A DNA stretch of 64,000 nucleotides from JACDAN01 sp035776735 (GCA_035776735.1 DASSSO010000220.1:1-64000); one strand, 5' to 3'; shown: positions 34,501-43,770, counted from the first letter of the stretch. Numbers and translations: made by a program. The notes: generated by a model from the letters alone, not told the origin.

Positions 34501-36566
34501 ACGACGCCTACGGCCGCGTCACTCAGAAGGTGATGCCGAAAGGAAACGCCGGCCGGACGATGGACGGGAACGGAAATCTTCAAGGCTCGCCGGACTCGAC
34601 GTATGCAACCAACTGGAGCTACTACGGGTCGACCGACGCCGCCGCCCGCCCGGCCGCCTGCGGCGGCGGAAGTGCCGTCAACCAGGGCGAGCTACTCAAA
34701 GACGTCACCCCGCGTGGAATCGCGACAACCACGCACGTCTACGACCGGGCCGGGAGACCGATCGCCACAACAAAGGGCGTCGGCACGATCTGCCGCGCCT
34801 ACGACAACGAGGGCCGGACGACGAGCGAGATCGCGCCGGGCGACGCCCAAGCGACGACATACAGCTATGACCCCGGAGGTGCACTTCGGACGGCGACGAA
34901 CGAGACCGGCACGGTCACGAGCGACTACGACGAGGTTGGTCGGGTCAAGCGCTCGATCGACTCGTTCGGCGCAGAGGCGACCTTCCTCTACGACCAGCAC
35001 GGAAACATCACTCGACGAAGAGCCGCCACCGGGCCGCTCGCCTCCAGCACCAACTTCATCACCGACTACGTCTACGACGACGCCGACCGCATGACCAGCC
35101 TCACCGACCCGGCTGGGCGCGCCTACAGCTTCAGCTATGACGCCAGGGACAGCTTGCGCACGATCCAGTATCCGAACGGAACGTTTGCCTGGCACGACTA
35201 CAACGCGGCCGGCTGGTTGACCGGACTGTACAACCGCCATGGCACCCTCCCAACCCCGTTGCCGGCAGCTGTGCCAGCGGATTCTCAGGCGAGCCCGATC
35301 ATCGACTTCGCCTACAGCCACGAGCTCGAGGGACGTAAGACAGAGGAGGTCCGGAGCGGCGGCGGGCTCGGCACTCAATCGACCGCGTACTCCTACGATG
35401 AGCTAGGTCGGCTGAGCCAGGTGGTGCTCCCGAGTGGAATCGTTCGCCGCTACCTCTTCGATCTCGACTCCAACCGGGCCGAGATTAAGGAGAACGGCCA
35501 GACGACCGCCACCTACTCGTACGACCCCAACGACGCGGATAGCCCAGGCGTCGACCAGCTCTCGAGCCAGACGGAGCCGAGCCGGACATTCAGTCATCGG
35601 CCGGACGGCGAGATGACCCAGCGCGGATCAGACACGATCACCTGGGATGGCTGGGGCCGCCACACAGGTGGCACATTCGGCGGGGCCACCGTGAGCTACC
35701 AGATTGATGCGCTCGGGTTCCGCCGTCAGCGCGCCGCCGGCGGGGTAACGACGCGCCACCCCCTTTCCGGTCTCTTCGAGACCGACGGTGCGGGCGCGGT
35801 CCAACTCACCGAAGTCGATGGCCCGGCTGGCGATCTTGCTCACTATGCGGGACCTCCCGTGTCTTCAACGACTGTCGCATTTCTGCACTACAACGGCCAC
35901 GGTGACCTCGCAGCGTCATCCGATCAGACGGGAATGCGAGGCCATGAGTACACATACGATCCATTCGGCGCGGCCAATCAAGCGCTGCCGACCAATCTCT
36001 CAGTGGAGGCTTTCGCGAGCCGCTGGGATAAGAAGCTGGACACGAATGCCGCGCTGATTGAAATGGGCATCCGCCCATATGACCCGGCATTAGGTCGTTT
36101 CCTAGCACTTGATCCAGTCGATGGAGCCTCGTTCAATCACTATGACTACGCGCTTCAGGATCCGATCAATCTGTACGACCTCGATGGGCGTCGACCGGAT
36201 CGTGGCGGAGTCGGACGGTTTGAGGGGAACGGTGGTCAAGGACCATGTTGCGCGACGAGATACTCGTCTCCGCCCTACGCCGAGCCTCCGATTCCAACGC
36301 GACGTCTAAGTCGGCCCAGATCGCGAGAGGGTAAACGGATGAGGGCTCTAAACCAGGCCCGTCGTCGGGGTACGCTAGATACTCCCCGAGGACATTGGGA
36401 AACGGCAGGTGGCCCGCGTCACACGGGGCGCGGCCCAAGGCGACTCAAGGGAAGCCAGTCCTGGGAGCAGGACTTTCGAAACCGACGAACTGGAGAATGC
36501 TGGACCGAGCACTGGTTCGTTACCCCGGATGGTCGAACGCACGATCCGCATTACAGACCTTGTTGA
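31546..36566 (+). CDS. RHS/YD-repeat secreted toxin-like protein 1, with one frameshift
   Basis: About 1,670 codons in two frames joined near 32733 (GSMGASL in one frame, TYNSLDERNRGLG in the other); one missing base explains it. Order: signal peptide; two PPC-like modules (GSGCCSAWASIENPDGS-type); an Ig/FN3-like part; a YD-repeat shell interrupted by a PA14 domain (LQASYYGNGNLAGRPTV ... GTHKLLLEYYDSTGPASVQL); the RHS core closing motif YDPALGRFLALDP then NLYDLDGR; and a variable 124-residue C-terminal tip. The tip (SQSWEQDFRNR-like, HWFVTPDGRTHDPHYRPC) is rich in His, Cys and Arg and visibly more A/T-rich. In this family the shell encloses a toxic tip. A small gene follows 6 bases later. The frameshift may silence it. 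Confidence 0.82.
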
Positions 36567-36572
36567 TAGGGC

Positions 36573-36920
36573 ATGGATATTCACGACGAACTCGTTGAAA
36601 GGCTGCAGCTCGCGATACTCGAGATTCTCGGTATCAGTCCCGAATCGTTTCCGGTGATTCATTATGAGCTCGCCGAAGAGCACGGGCTCGCCATCGAGCC
36701 GCGCGACCTGATCGCTGCGTTGCGTCAGATGGAGGAACTAAATCTTGTGCGCGTCTACTATCCCAGGAACGTGAATCAGGACTATTGGGCGGATGCCGAG
36801 TCGGCCTTACAAAGCCATCTGGCTATTGCCCGAAGTCGCGAAGACTTCCCGCAGGACTTGGGTCCTTGGCTTGAGATGACACCGAAGGGCCGCGAAGCGC
36901 TTGATGAAGGGCCGGCGTAG
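36573..36920 (+). CDS. Candidate immunity protein for RHS 1, 115 aa
   Basis: The gene starts six bases after the RHS stop: MDIHDELVERLQLAILEILG, HYELAEEHGLAIEPRDLIAA, LRQMEELNLVRVYYPR and WLEMTPKGREALDEGPA. The helical pattern and the Y.P..K-type wing resemble a winged-helix fold. There is no signal or membrane helix, so it stays in the cytosol, which suits protection from an intracellular toxin. Position is the main evidence: polymorphic toxins of the RHS type are followed by a cognate immunity gene. I cannot assign a known immunity family. Confidence 0.6.
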   Translation: MDIHDELVERLQLAILEILGISPESFPVIHYELAEEHGLAIEPRDLIAALRQMEELNLVRVYYPRNVNQDYWADAESALQSHLAIARSREDFPQDLGPWLEMTPKGREALDEGPA

Positions 36921-36985
36921 GACAAGAGTCCGCTGTAGGCCACGATTTGTTTGGACCCGCTCGCCAAGGCGCCGCTAGTGAGGAG

Positions 36986-37130
36986 TCAGGTCTCGCAGCG
37001 CAACTTGGTGCGGTCGCTTCTGCTTTGTTCGTGGGCGGTGAGGCGACGGCTGATGTGAGGGCGGTGGCGATTTCGCGGGTATAGCCGTGGTCGCGGTAGG
37101 CCCGTGCGATCGCGAAACCTAAGAGGGCAT
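36986..37130 (-). pseudogene. C-terminal remnant of REP-associated tyrosine transposase (RAYT)
   Basis: One frame gives DALLGFAIARAYRDHGYTRE then IATAL; the adjacent frame continues HISRRLTAHEQSRSDRTKLR to a stop. Together they resemble the terminal helix-turn-helix of RAYT proteins (AY..HGYT..EIA..L...STVSRRL), with a small deletion and frameshift in the middle. The + strand at the stop reads GTCAGGTCTCGCA, like the arm of the palindrome at 43890. The Y1 catalytic domain is gone. Confidence 0.45.
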
Positions 37131-37440
37131 CGAGAACCGACTGGCCAGGGGCGCCACGGCTGGTCGCGTTCTCGGGCCCTAACCCGCCTCGTGACACATT
37201 CTCGGATTGAGCTGTGGTCGAGCGGTAGTGGCGCCGCTCGCAGGCCCGCTGTCGCGGCAGCACTGCTCCACGGCCAGGACAGCGGGGTCGGGGGCGAGTC
37301 CGGCTTAGACGGGGTTGGAGCGTTTATGGAGCCCAGCGGTCGCAACCGGTGGCAACCGGTGGCAAATCGAGCGGCCGCGAAAACGGCTCAAACAGGCGAA
37401 AACCATCGCGGGCCGTTGCGACCAGTTGCCGGGACCCCAC
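37131..37440. other. Intergenic, mobile-DNA debris
   Basis: No gene seen. It holds a TTTATGGAGCCC site at 37321-37332, like the ATGGAGCCC pairs beside both tRNA-end-like repeats, and a short tandem of ACCGGTGGCA near 37340-37365. These may be arm-type sites of a lost integrase. Confidence 0.4.
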
Positions 37441-37484
37441 AATGGTAAGGAGGGGTTCGACGGTTCGAGTCCGTCAGAGGGCTT
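37441..37484 (+). repeat. tRNA-3'-end-like direct repeat, copy 2
   Basis: 43 of 44 bases match 30561-30604 (difference at 37456). Together with the first copy it brackets 6.88 kb carrying RHS 1. The homologous right flank (terminator, then GGAGCCCTTTATGGAGCC near 37556) is also present. Confidence 0.65.
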
Positions 37485-37487
37485 TGC

Positions 37488-37513
37488 AAAAGCGCCGCAA
37501 ATCGGCGCTCTTC
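37488..37513 (+). terminator. Terminator, diverged copy
   Basis: AAAAGCGCCG-CAAAT-CGGCGCTCTT: the same stem as at 30607-30633 but with an interrupted T-run. Confidence 0.6.
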
Positions 37514-37870
37514 TGTCAAGAACGTTTGCAGGATCTCCAGTATGCGGTGTGTGTGGAGCCCTTTATGGAGCCTTCAGGATCAGAACTCCAAAGCGTCGAA
37601 ACTGGGCGCATTCGCCGGGCTGAGCGAGCCCGCCGTGGAAACAGCGGTCGGCGGTTCGAGTCCTTCCCAGCGATAACGGTCGGGCCGATCGTCCTTGAGT
37701 CGAAGGTCGCCGCGAGCCTGTGGACGAGCTGCGAGATCTGCTCGCCGAGCCGCGCGAAGTCGGCCGCGCAGAGCGACGGCTTCGCTTCGACGTCCCGTAT
37801 TCGTAGTCCTGCCACGGCACGGGGCAAGCTTACGAGTGGGACGATGGTTTAATCCCTAAGGCAAGCAACG
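37514..37870. other. Intergenic with a 70-bp repeat
   Basis: No convincing gene. 37691-37762 is about 90% identical to 44055-44124, including an exact block from TGTGGACGAGCTGCGAGATC onward. A tRNA-like GCGGTTCGAGTCC stretch lies near 37654. The repeat brackets the LuxR-RHS 2 segment. Confidence 0.45.
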
Positions 37871-37873
37871 AAA

Positions 37874-37888
37874 GGAGGCGAGGCCTCC
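37874..37888 (+). promoter_or_regulatory. Shine-Dalgarno in a hairpin before the LuxR gene
   Basis: GGAGGC-GAG-GCCTCC is a perfect 6-bp stem that contains the whole Shine-Dalgarno sequence and ends two bases before the ATG. If it forms, it would hide the ribosome site. Translation control is inference. Confidence 0.45.
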
Positions 37889-37890
37889 GG

Positions 37891-38592
37891 ATGAGACTGC
37901 GGGTTGTCTCGATCGTTGCTGCGGCTCATGAATCGGCCGGTCGGCCGACCGCGACCGACGTCTTCGTCGTCGGACGGGTTCGCGTCCACCGGGAGAGCAT
38001 CGCTGCGGCGTTGGCCGACGTCGCAAGCGTTCGCGTCGTGGGCGAGGCTGCGACGCTCGACGACGCGGTCGCCGAGCTCAGCGGTCGCGAACGTCCCGCA
38101 GTTGCTCTGCTCGACTGTCCTCGGCTCGGCGATCTCGTGGTTGCCGCTCCGCTCTCGAGCGCTCCGGAGGCCAAGCTCGTCTGTGTGGGCGTGCCGGAGG
38201 ACGAGGGCGTGGAGTGGATCGAGGCCGGGGCATCGGGGTTCGTGCCGCCGGAGGGGTCGCTGGAGGATGTGATCGTCGCTCTCGAGAGGGTCGCCGACGA
38301 TGAGTTGGCCGCGCCGCCTCGAGTGGCGGCTCACCTGGCCACGCGAGTACGCCACCTTGCGGCCGGATCTGCCCGCCCGAGCCGAGAGGAACGTTTGACC
38401 GCGCGTGAGACCGAGGTGCTCGATCTGCTGGAGGAGGGTTTGTCCAACAAGCAGATCGCCCGTCGGCTTTCGATCCAGGAGCAGACGGCGAAGAACCACG
38501 TCCACAGCGTCCTGAGAAAGCTGGGTGTGAGTCGGCGTGCCGAGGCGGCGGCACAGCGAGCAGGGCGACGGCCGCGCCGCTCGAGGTACTAG
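37891..38592 (+). CDS. NarL/LuxR-family response regulator
   Basis: 233 residues. The receiver domain is diverged (VFVVGRVRVHRESIAAALAD, VALLDCPRLGD with a possible phospho-acceptor Asp, GASGFVPPEGSLEDVIVAL) and lacks the usual N-terminal acidic pair, so phosphorylation is doubtful. The LuxR domain is canonical: LTARETEVLDLLEEGLSNKQ then IARRLSIQEQTAKNHVHSVL and RKLGVSRRAEAA. The gene lies 127 bases upstream of RHS 2 in the same direction and probably controls it. The ATG has AAAGGAGG upstream, inside a hairpin. No histidine kinase is in the island. Confidence 0.88.
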   Translation: MRLRVVSIVAAAHESAGRPTATDVFVVGRVRVHRESIAAALADVASVRVVGEAATLDDAVAELSGRERPAVALLDCPRLGDLVVAAPLSSAPEAKLVCVGVPEDEGVEWIEAGASGFVPPEGSLEDVIVALERVADDELAAPPRVAAHLATRVRHLAAGSARPSREERLTARETEVLDLLEEGLSNKQIARRLSIQEQTAKNHVHSVLRKLGVSRRAEAAAQRAGRRPRRSRY

Positions 38593-38619
38593 TACGCGGG
38601 CGGCGTCGGTCCTAGTACG
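38586..38619 (+). promoter_or_regulatory. Palindrome and repeat, candidate LuxR operator
   Basis: GTACTAGTAC (38586-38595, perfect 10-bp palindrome spanning the luxR stop) is followed by CTAGTACG again at 38612-38619. The copies start 23 bases apart, about two helical turns, upstream of RHS 2. A site for the neighbouring NarL-type regulator is possible. Confidence 0.35.
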
Positions 38620-38719
38620 TCCCCTGGACCGAAGATAGATCCAACGGTCTATTGCGCACGGACGCCTCCTCGGTGACGATGCCGCCGCTTTCACGTTCCA
38701 TTCCGAGGAGAGGGGTCTC

Positions 38720-41700
38720 ATGCTGCCGAAGCGCGTTGGGCGCGCCGTCGTCGCCGCGTTCGTCATGTCTCTGTTTGTCGCCGGTGTCCCTGGCTCGTGG
38801 ACAGCGAATGCGGCCGACCCGTTCGCTGCCGCCGAGGAGACGGCGCCTCCACGAACGCCGATGCGCCTGGGTCCGGAGACCCGTGAGGGCCGCGAGTTGC
38901 TCGATCTGCGTACGAGAACCTCGCGCACCTTTCTCCAAAAGGGCGGGGGCAGGCTCGCGGTCGTCTCCCCAGGGCCCGTCAACTACCAGGATGGCGCCGG
39001 CGAGTGGAGGCCGATCGAGAACACACTCGAGCCCTCGACAAAGCCGGGCTTCGCGCACGAGAATGGCGCCAACAGCTTCGACGTTCGGCTTCCGGCCGAC
39101 CTCGGCGCCCGCCCGGTCGAGTTCTCGACGGGTGGAGCTTCAGTCAGCTTCGCGCTCGAGAACGCGACTGGAAGCGGAACCGTGGCCGGGCGCTCGAAGA
39201 CGTACAGTGGCGCGCTCCCAAGCACCGATCTGCGCCTGACGGCTCTCGCCGACGGGGTCAAGGAGGATCTGGTCTTGCGCGGGCCTGCTGCGCCGAGCGC
39301 GTTCAACTACTCGCTCGAGACGAGCGCCGGCCTGAGCGCGCGCCTGAACGACCGCGGCGGCGTCGACTTCGTCGACTCGGACGGACAGAAGAGGTTCGCG
39401 TTCGAAGCGCCCTACATGTACGACAGCTCGGGCACCGACGCCGGCTACTCGCGTGACGTCCGCTACAGCCTCACTCGCACTGCGACCGGCTACACGCTCG
39501 CGCTGACGGCGGATCGCGCCTGGCTGGAGCGCCCAGCCCGGCAGTGGCCGGTCGTGATCGACCCGACGCTGACGCTTAACCCCGAGCAGGACTGCTTCAT
39601 CACCGGCGGGGCGTCGGCGAACACGAGCTTCTGCGACGGCTCGTCGCTCGATGTCGGCTGGGACGGAGCGAAGGCGAGCCGCGCCCTGCTCGTCTACAAC
39701 GTCCAGCAGGCGATACCGGACGCGCGCGACGCGATCGTGCTCAACGCGCAGTTGAGCATGCACGTGAACTCGAAGACGACGAGCAACACCGCCCCGCTGA
39801 CCGTCCACCGAGTCACCAACCAGTGGTTCAGCGACGCGACCTGGAACAAGCGCGACGGTCTCTTCGGGATCAACTGGACGACGCCGGGCGGCGACTTCGA
39901 AGCAGCATCCGCCGGCAAGGTTGACTCGGCGGGGGGCTCGCTTGGGTGGCTGCGCTGGTATCCGACCAACCTCGTCCAGGACTGGCTCGACGGCAGCGCC
40001 GCCGACTACGGCCTGCTCGTCAAGCAGCAGGACGAGAACGTCAACAACGTCCTGCGCTTCGGCACCCGCTACGACGCCGGCGCCAACTACCCGGAGCTCC
40101 GGGTCGCCTACCACTGGCGCACCGGGACGCGGCCCTTCTACACGCTCGAGAGCGAGCAGCTCAACGACCGCCACGCCCTCCACGTCAACCCGACGAACGG
40201 AAACCTCGTCCTCGAGGCGAACGACCTCCAGATCGCGGGCACCGGGCTCGACCTCGGCGTCAGCCGCTACTACAACGGGCTCGCCGCCGGAAAAAGCGAC
40301 TTCGGCGGGCGCGAGTTCGGCGGCAACTGGGTGCTCGGCACCGGCGTCGACGTCTACCTGACCGTCTTCAGCGACGGCTCCGTCGGCTACTACGCACCCT
40401 CCGGCTTCGCGACCCGCTTCCTCCGCAACGCCGACGGCAGCTTCCGCTCCCCGAACGGGATCGACGCCACACTGGTCAAGAACGGCGACGGCAGCTACAA
40501 GCTCACCTCCCATGCCGAGGGGAGCAAGCAGAACTTCCGCGCCGACGGGATGCTGAGCTCGCTCGAGGACGCAAACGGGAACAAGATCGAGTTCACCTAC
40601 GTCGCCAGCAACTGGCAGAGCGTCAACAACGGCTGGAAGCTGACCCAGATCCGCGACACCCAGGGCCGGATCACGACCTTCACCTACAACGACACGATCG
40701 AGCGGCTAACGAAGATCACCGACCCAACCGGACGCACCTACCAGTACGGCTACAACGCCTACGGCGACCTCACCAGCTACACCGACCCGGCAACAAAGGT
40801 CACCACCTACGCCTACAGCGCCATCGGCCTCTTGACCCGGGTGACCGACCCAAAGGGAAACCAAACCCGGATCACCTACGACGCGACGACCAACCGGGTG
40901 CTGACCGTCAAGCGGGTGACGAACAACTCGACCGGCGCCGGCCCGACGACGAGCTACAGCCAGGCGCTCCGCTCCGAGGATCCCGTCCTCTGCGACGACG
41001 CCGCCTGGATCGGCTGCGCCCAGACCACCGACCCCAACGGAAACAAGACCAAGTACTACTACGACCCCCACCGGCTCGTGCGCAAGGTCAAGGACGCACT
41101 CGGGAACAACGTCTCGACTACCTACACGGCCGACTTCAACGTCCAGACCTACACCGCGGCCAGCGGTGGTCTGAGCGAGAACGGCTACGACGCGAACAAC
41201 AACCTGACCTCGAGCAAGACCCCCACCGGCGCGGAGTCGAAGTGGGAGTACAACGACCCAACCCACACGTTCTACGCCTCGAAGGCGATCGACCCGCGCG
41301 GAAACGCGACCAGCCTCGCCTACGACCCAAACGGCAACGTCCGCGAGATCACCAACGCCGCAAGCTCCCAGAACAAGGCCTCGTACACCTACAACGCGAA
41401 CGGGACGGTCGCGACCGCCACCGACTTCAAAGGCAACACCACCAGTTACGGGTACGACGGCAGCGGAAACCTCACCTCCGTGGACAACCCCGCCCCGCTC
41501 GGCGACACCTCCTACACCTACGACGCGCTCAGCCGCGTCGCCACCGAGACCGACGGCAAAGGCCAGGTGACCCGCTACGAGTACGACAAGCTCGACCGCA
41601 CGACGAAGATCACCTACCACGACAACTCGACGATCACGAACACCTACGACGCGAACGGCAACGTGCTCTCGATGGTCGACAACACCGGCACCACCAGCTA

Positions 41701-43285
41701 CGAGTACGACGCCCTGAACCGGCTAACCAAGGAGACACTGCCGGGTCCGAAGGTCAACTCGTACTTCTACGACAATGCTTCGAACCTGTCCGCGTTCGAG
41801 GACGCCGGCGGGCGGGTCAACTACGCATATGACGCCAGGAACCTGCTGGTCACCCTCACCGAGCCGAGCGGTCGCCAGATCACCTTCGTCTACGACGTCG
41901 ACCACATGCGCACCGAAACCCGGTACCCGAACGGCATCACCCAGTTCGTCGTCTACGACGCCGCCAACCGGCTGCAGCGAATCTACGCGAAGAAGGTCGC
42001 CTCAGGGACGATGCTGACCGACTTCACCTACTGCTACCAGCTGCCCCTGAACGACACCTGCACCGGCGGCGTCGACACGGCGCTGCGGCAGCGAGTGATC
42101 GACAAAGACGGCAACAAGACGACCTACAGCTACGACGTGCTCGGCCGGCTGGAGCTAGCGGAAGAACGCTCGGGCGCAGGCACGCTCCTGAACAGCTACG
42201 CCTACACCTACGACGCCAATTCGAACCGCACCAGCCAAACCGTTAACGGCATCACCACCACCTACAACCACAACGGCGCCGACCAGCTCACATCCGCCGG
42301 CACGACCACCTTCAGCTACGACGCAAACGGCAACGAGACCTCACGCTCGGACGGACGCGCCGCGGTTTACAACGCTAAAGACCAGACGACGAGCATGACC
42401 CCGCCCGGCGGTTCAGCGGTCCCAATGAGCTATAGCGGCGCGGGGCAGTTCCGCCGTGTCTTAGCCGGAGGGACCAGCTTTCAACAGAATGCGCTAGGTC
42501 TCGGCCGCGAGACAACGGGGGGCGTCTCGACGACCCACATCCGCGACAACGACGGGTTCCTCCTTGAACAGCGCACGTCGTCGGCTGACTACTACGTATT
42601 GTTCGACGGTCTCGGATCAGTCGCGGCGCTGACCGACACGAGCGGGAACGTGGCATCGAGATATAACTACGAACCATTCGGCAAATGGACATGCACGCTC
42701 GGCTGCAGCGTTACCAGTCCTTGGCGGTTCCTCGGTGGGCTTGGGGTGTACTGGGATGTGCAGATCCGCCTCTATAAGATCGGGACGCGGTACTACGATG
42801 CTGACCTTGGGCGCTTTGTACAAGCAGACCCCGTTCCGGGCGGAAGTGCCAATGCTTATGACTACGCCGACCAAAATCCAATCAATAACGTCGATATCGA
42901 CGGCCGGATCTCCCGCCCATGCTTTTCATGCATCGCAGGCGGAATTGCGCGGGCAATCGGAGGTCAGGTTCGGACAACGGTTCGTTGGGGGCTCCGAGGA
43001 ATCGGCCTGGGCGCTCGCTGGGCGTGGAAGGGAGGAAGCGCCTCGATTCGCATCATCGGGGACAAACTGAGAGTGACATTGCGGGCTTGTCGCAGTGTCG
43101 TCTGCCGAACATATATGCGCACATTCCGACTCCTTATCCCCATCGCATTAACGGTCGAACTTTGGCAAGGTTGCGCCGACGCGATCGTGGGGTGGTGGAG
43201 CGCCCGACGCAAGTGGCAAGCATCAATCGAACCGGGTGTAAGGTGTGGCGCGGCGATTGGCATGACGGCGTACCTGATCAAGTAG
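38720..43285 (+). CDS. RHS/YD-repeat secreted toxin-like protein 2, 1521 aa
   Basis: GAGGAGAGGGG supports the ATG. Order: signal peptide ending near AANA/ADP; a wall-protein-like beta region (about 60-280) ending WPVVIDPTLTLNP; a DNRLRE-type beta-sandwich (ITGGASANTSFCDGSSLDVG ... WFSDATWNKRDG); a DUF6531-like entry; then many YD repeats (YDANGNVLSMVD, YEYDALNRLTKE). The core closes with YYDADLGRFVQADP then NNVDIDGR. The variable tip (last about 125 residues) has a cysteine-rich start (PCFSCIAGG), basic amphipathic parts and hydrophobic segments (LLIPIALTVELW; AIGMTAYLIK), suggesting membrane insertion. A membrane protein gene follows three bases later. Confidence 0.9.
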   Translation: MLPKRVGRAVVAAFVMSLFVAGVPGSWTANAADPFAAAEETAPPRTPMRLGPETREGRELLDLRTRTSRTFLQKGGGRLAVVSPGPVNYQDGAGEWRPIENTLEPSTKPGFAHENGANSFDVRLPADLGARPVEFSTGGASVSFALENATGSGTVAGRSKTYSGALPSTDLRLTALADGVKEDLVLRGPAAPSAFNYSLETSAGLSARLNDRGGVDFVDSDGQKRFAFEAPYMYDSSGTDAGYSRDVRYSLTRTATGYTLALTADRAWLERPARQWPVVIDPTLTLNPEQDCFITGGASANTSFCDGSSLDVGWDGAKASRALLVYNVQQAIPDARDAIVLNAQLSMHVNSKTTSNTAPLTVHRVTNQWFSDATWNKRDGLFGINWTTPGGDFEAASAGKVDSAGGSLGWLRWYPTNLVQDWLDGSAADYGLLVKQQDENVNNVLRFGTRYDAGANYPELRVAYHWRTGTRPFYTLESEQLNDRHALHVNPTNGNLVLEANDLQIAGTGLDLGVSRYYNGLAAGKSDFGGREFGGNWVLGTGVDVYLTVFSDGSVGYYAPSGFATRFLRNADGSFRSPNGIDATLVKNGDGSYKLTSHAEGSKQNFRADGMLSSLEDANGNKIEFTYVASNWQSVNNGWKLTQIRDTQGRITTFTYNDTIERLTKITDPTGRTYQYGYNAYGDLTSYTDPATKVTTYAYSAIGLLTRVTDPKGNQTRITYDATTNRVLTVKRVTNNSTGAGPTTSYSQALRSEDPVLCDDAAWIGCAQTTDPNGNKTKYYYDPHRLVRKVKDALGNNVSTTYTADFNVQTYTAASGGLSENGYDANNNLTSSKTPTGAESKWEYNDPTHTFYASKAIDPRGNATSLAYDPNGNVREITNAASSQNKASYTYNANGTVATATDFKGNTTSYGYDGSGNLTSVDNPAPLGDTSYTYDALSRVATETDGKGQVTRYEYDKLDRTTKITYHDNSTITNTYDANGNVLSMVDNTGTTSYEYDALNRLTKETLPGPKVNSYFYDNASNLSAFEDAGGRVNYAYDARNLLVTLTEPSGRQITFVYDVDHMRTETRYPNGITQFVVYDAANRLQRIYAKKVASGTMLTDFTYCYQLPLNDTCTGGVDTALRQRVIDKDGNKTTYSYDVLGRLELAEERSGAGTLLNSYAYTYDANSNRTSQTVNGITTTYNHNGADQLTSAGTTTFSYDANGNETSRSDGRAAVYNAKDQTTSMTPPGGSAVPMSYSGAGQFRRVLAGGTSFQQNALGLGRETTGGVSTTHIRDNDGFLLEQRTSSADYYVLFDGLGSVAALTDTSGNVASRYNYEPFGKWTCTLGCSVTSPWRFLGGLGVYWDVQIRLYKIGTRYYDADLGRFVQADPVPGGSANAYDYADQNPINNVDIDGRISRPCFSCIAGGIARAIGGQVRTTVRWGLRGIGLGARWAWKGGSASIRIIGDKLRVTLRACRSVVCRTYMRTFRLLIPIALTVELWQGCADAIVGWWSARRKWQASIEPGVRCGAAIGMTAYLIK

Positions 43286-43288
43286 CTG

Positions 43289-43648
43289 GTGGCATCGCGA
43301 TTCTCCGCCGATTTTCTCGTCGTGGCGTCCATCGCGCTCGTGCTGGGCATTGCATCGCGCGTAGTATCGAGCGATTCTTGGGCGGCTTGGCTTAGCTGGG
43401 CCGCCCTGGCCGCGTCGATCATCGCACTGGTGATGCTGATTCGAACACGTCGTCACCTGCCGCCCCGGGCGTCGGGCTGGCCGCTTCGGATTGCGGCCTT
43501 CGGTGGCTGGATCGTGTTTGCGGCGGGCTGGATCGCACGGGGACCGTGGTGGTCGTACCTGATGATCATCGGCGGGGGAGTTGCCGGCGCAGCTGCACTA
43601 GCCTGGCGCTTGTCGAAGGACGAAAGAGAAGGACTCTCCCCTCAGTGA
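43289..43648 (+). CDS. Candidate membrane immunity protein for RHS 2, 119 aa
   Basis: GTG three bases after the RHS stop. Four hydrophobic stretches: FLVVASIALVLGIASRVV, AAWLSWAALAASIIALVMLI, IAAFGGWIVFAAGWIA and YLMIIGGGVAGAAALAW. Membrane immunity proteins typically guard against pore-forming bacteriocins and toxins, which fits the hydrophobic tip of RHS 2. The pairing is inferred from position and character; no known immunity family is recognised. Confidence 0.6.
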   Translation: MASRFSADFLVVASIALVLGIASRVVSSDSWAAWLSWAALAASIIALVMLIRTRRHLPPRASGWPLRIAAFGGWIVFAAGWIARGPWWSYLMIIGGGVAGAAALAWRLSKDEREGLSPQ

Positions 43649-43770
43649 GACACTCAACCCGTGATGCCGACCATAGGGGCTCATCTCTCGTGGTCAGCCA
43701 TCACTGGACGAAAGAGTGAATCCTGCTCCGAGGTGAACCAGGATTGCGTTGATGTCGACCGACAGCTCTC

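Noticed and set aside
36823..37263. A 146-codon minus frame after the RHS 1 immunity gene
   Set aside because: It overlaps the 3' end of the immunity gene and is coherent only in the short RAYT-like part, so only that part is annotated.
37600..37680. tRNA-like stretch around GCGGTTCGAGTCCTTCC
   Set aside because: The T stem has mismatches and no other arms could be folded, so it is not called as an RNA gene.
40706..41620. A 304-codon minus frame opposite RHS 2
   Set aside because: Val/Gly-rich antisense of the regular YD repeats, without any recognisable fold or start signal.
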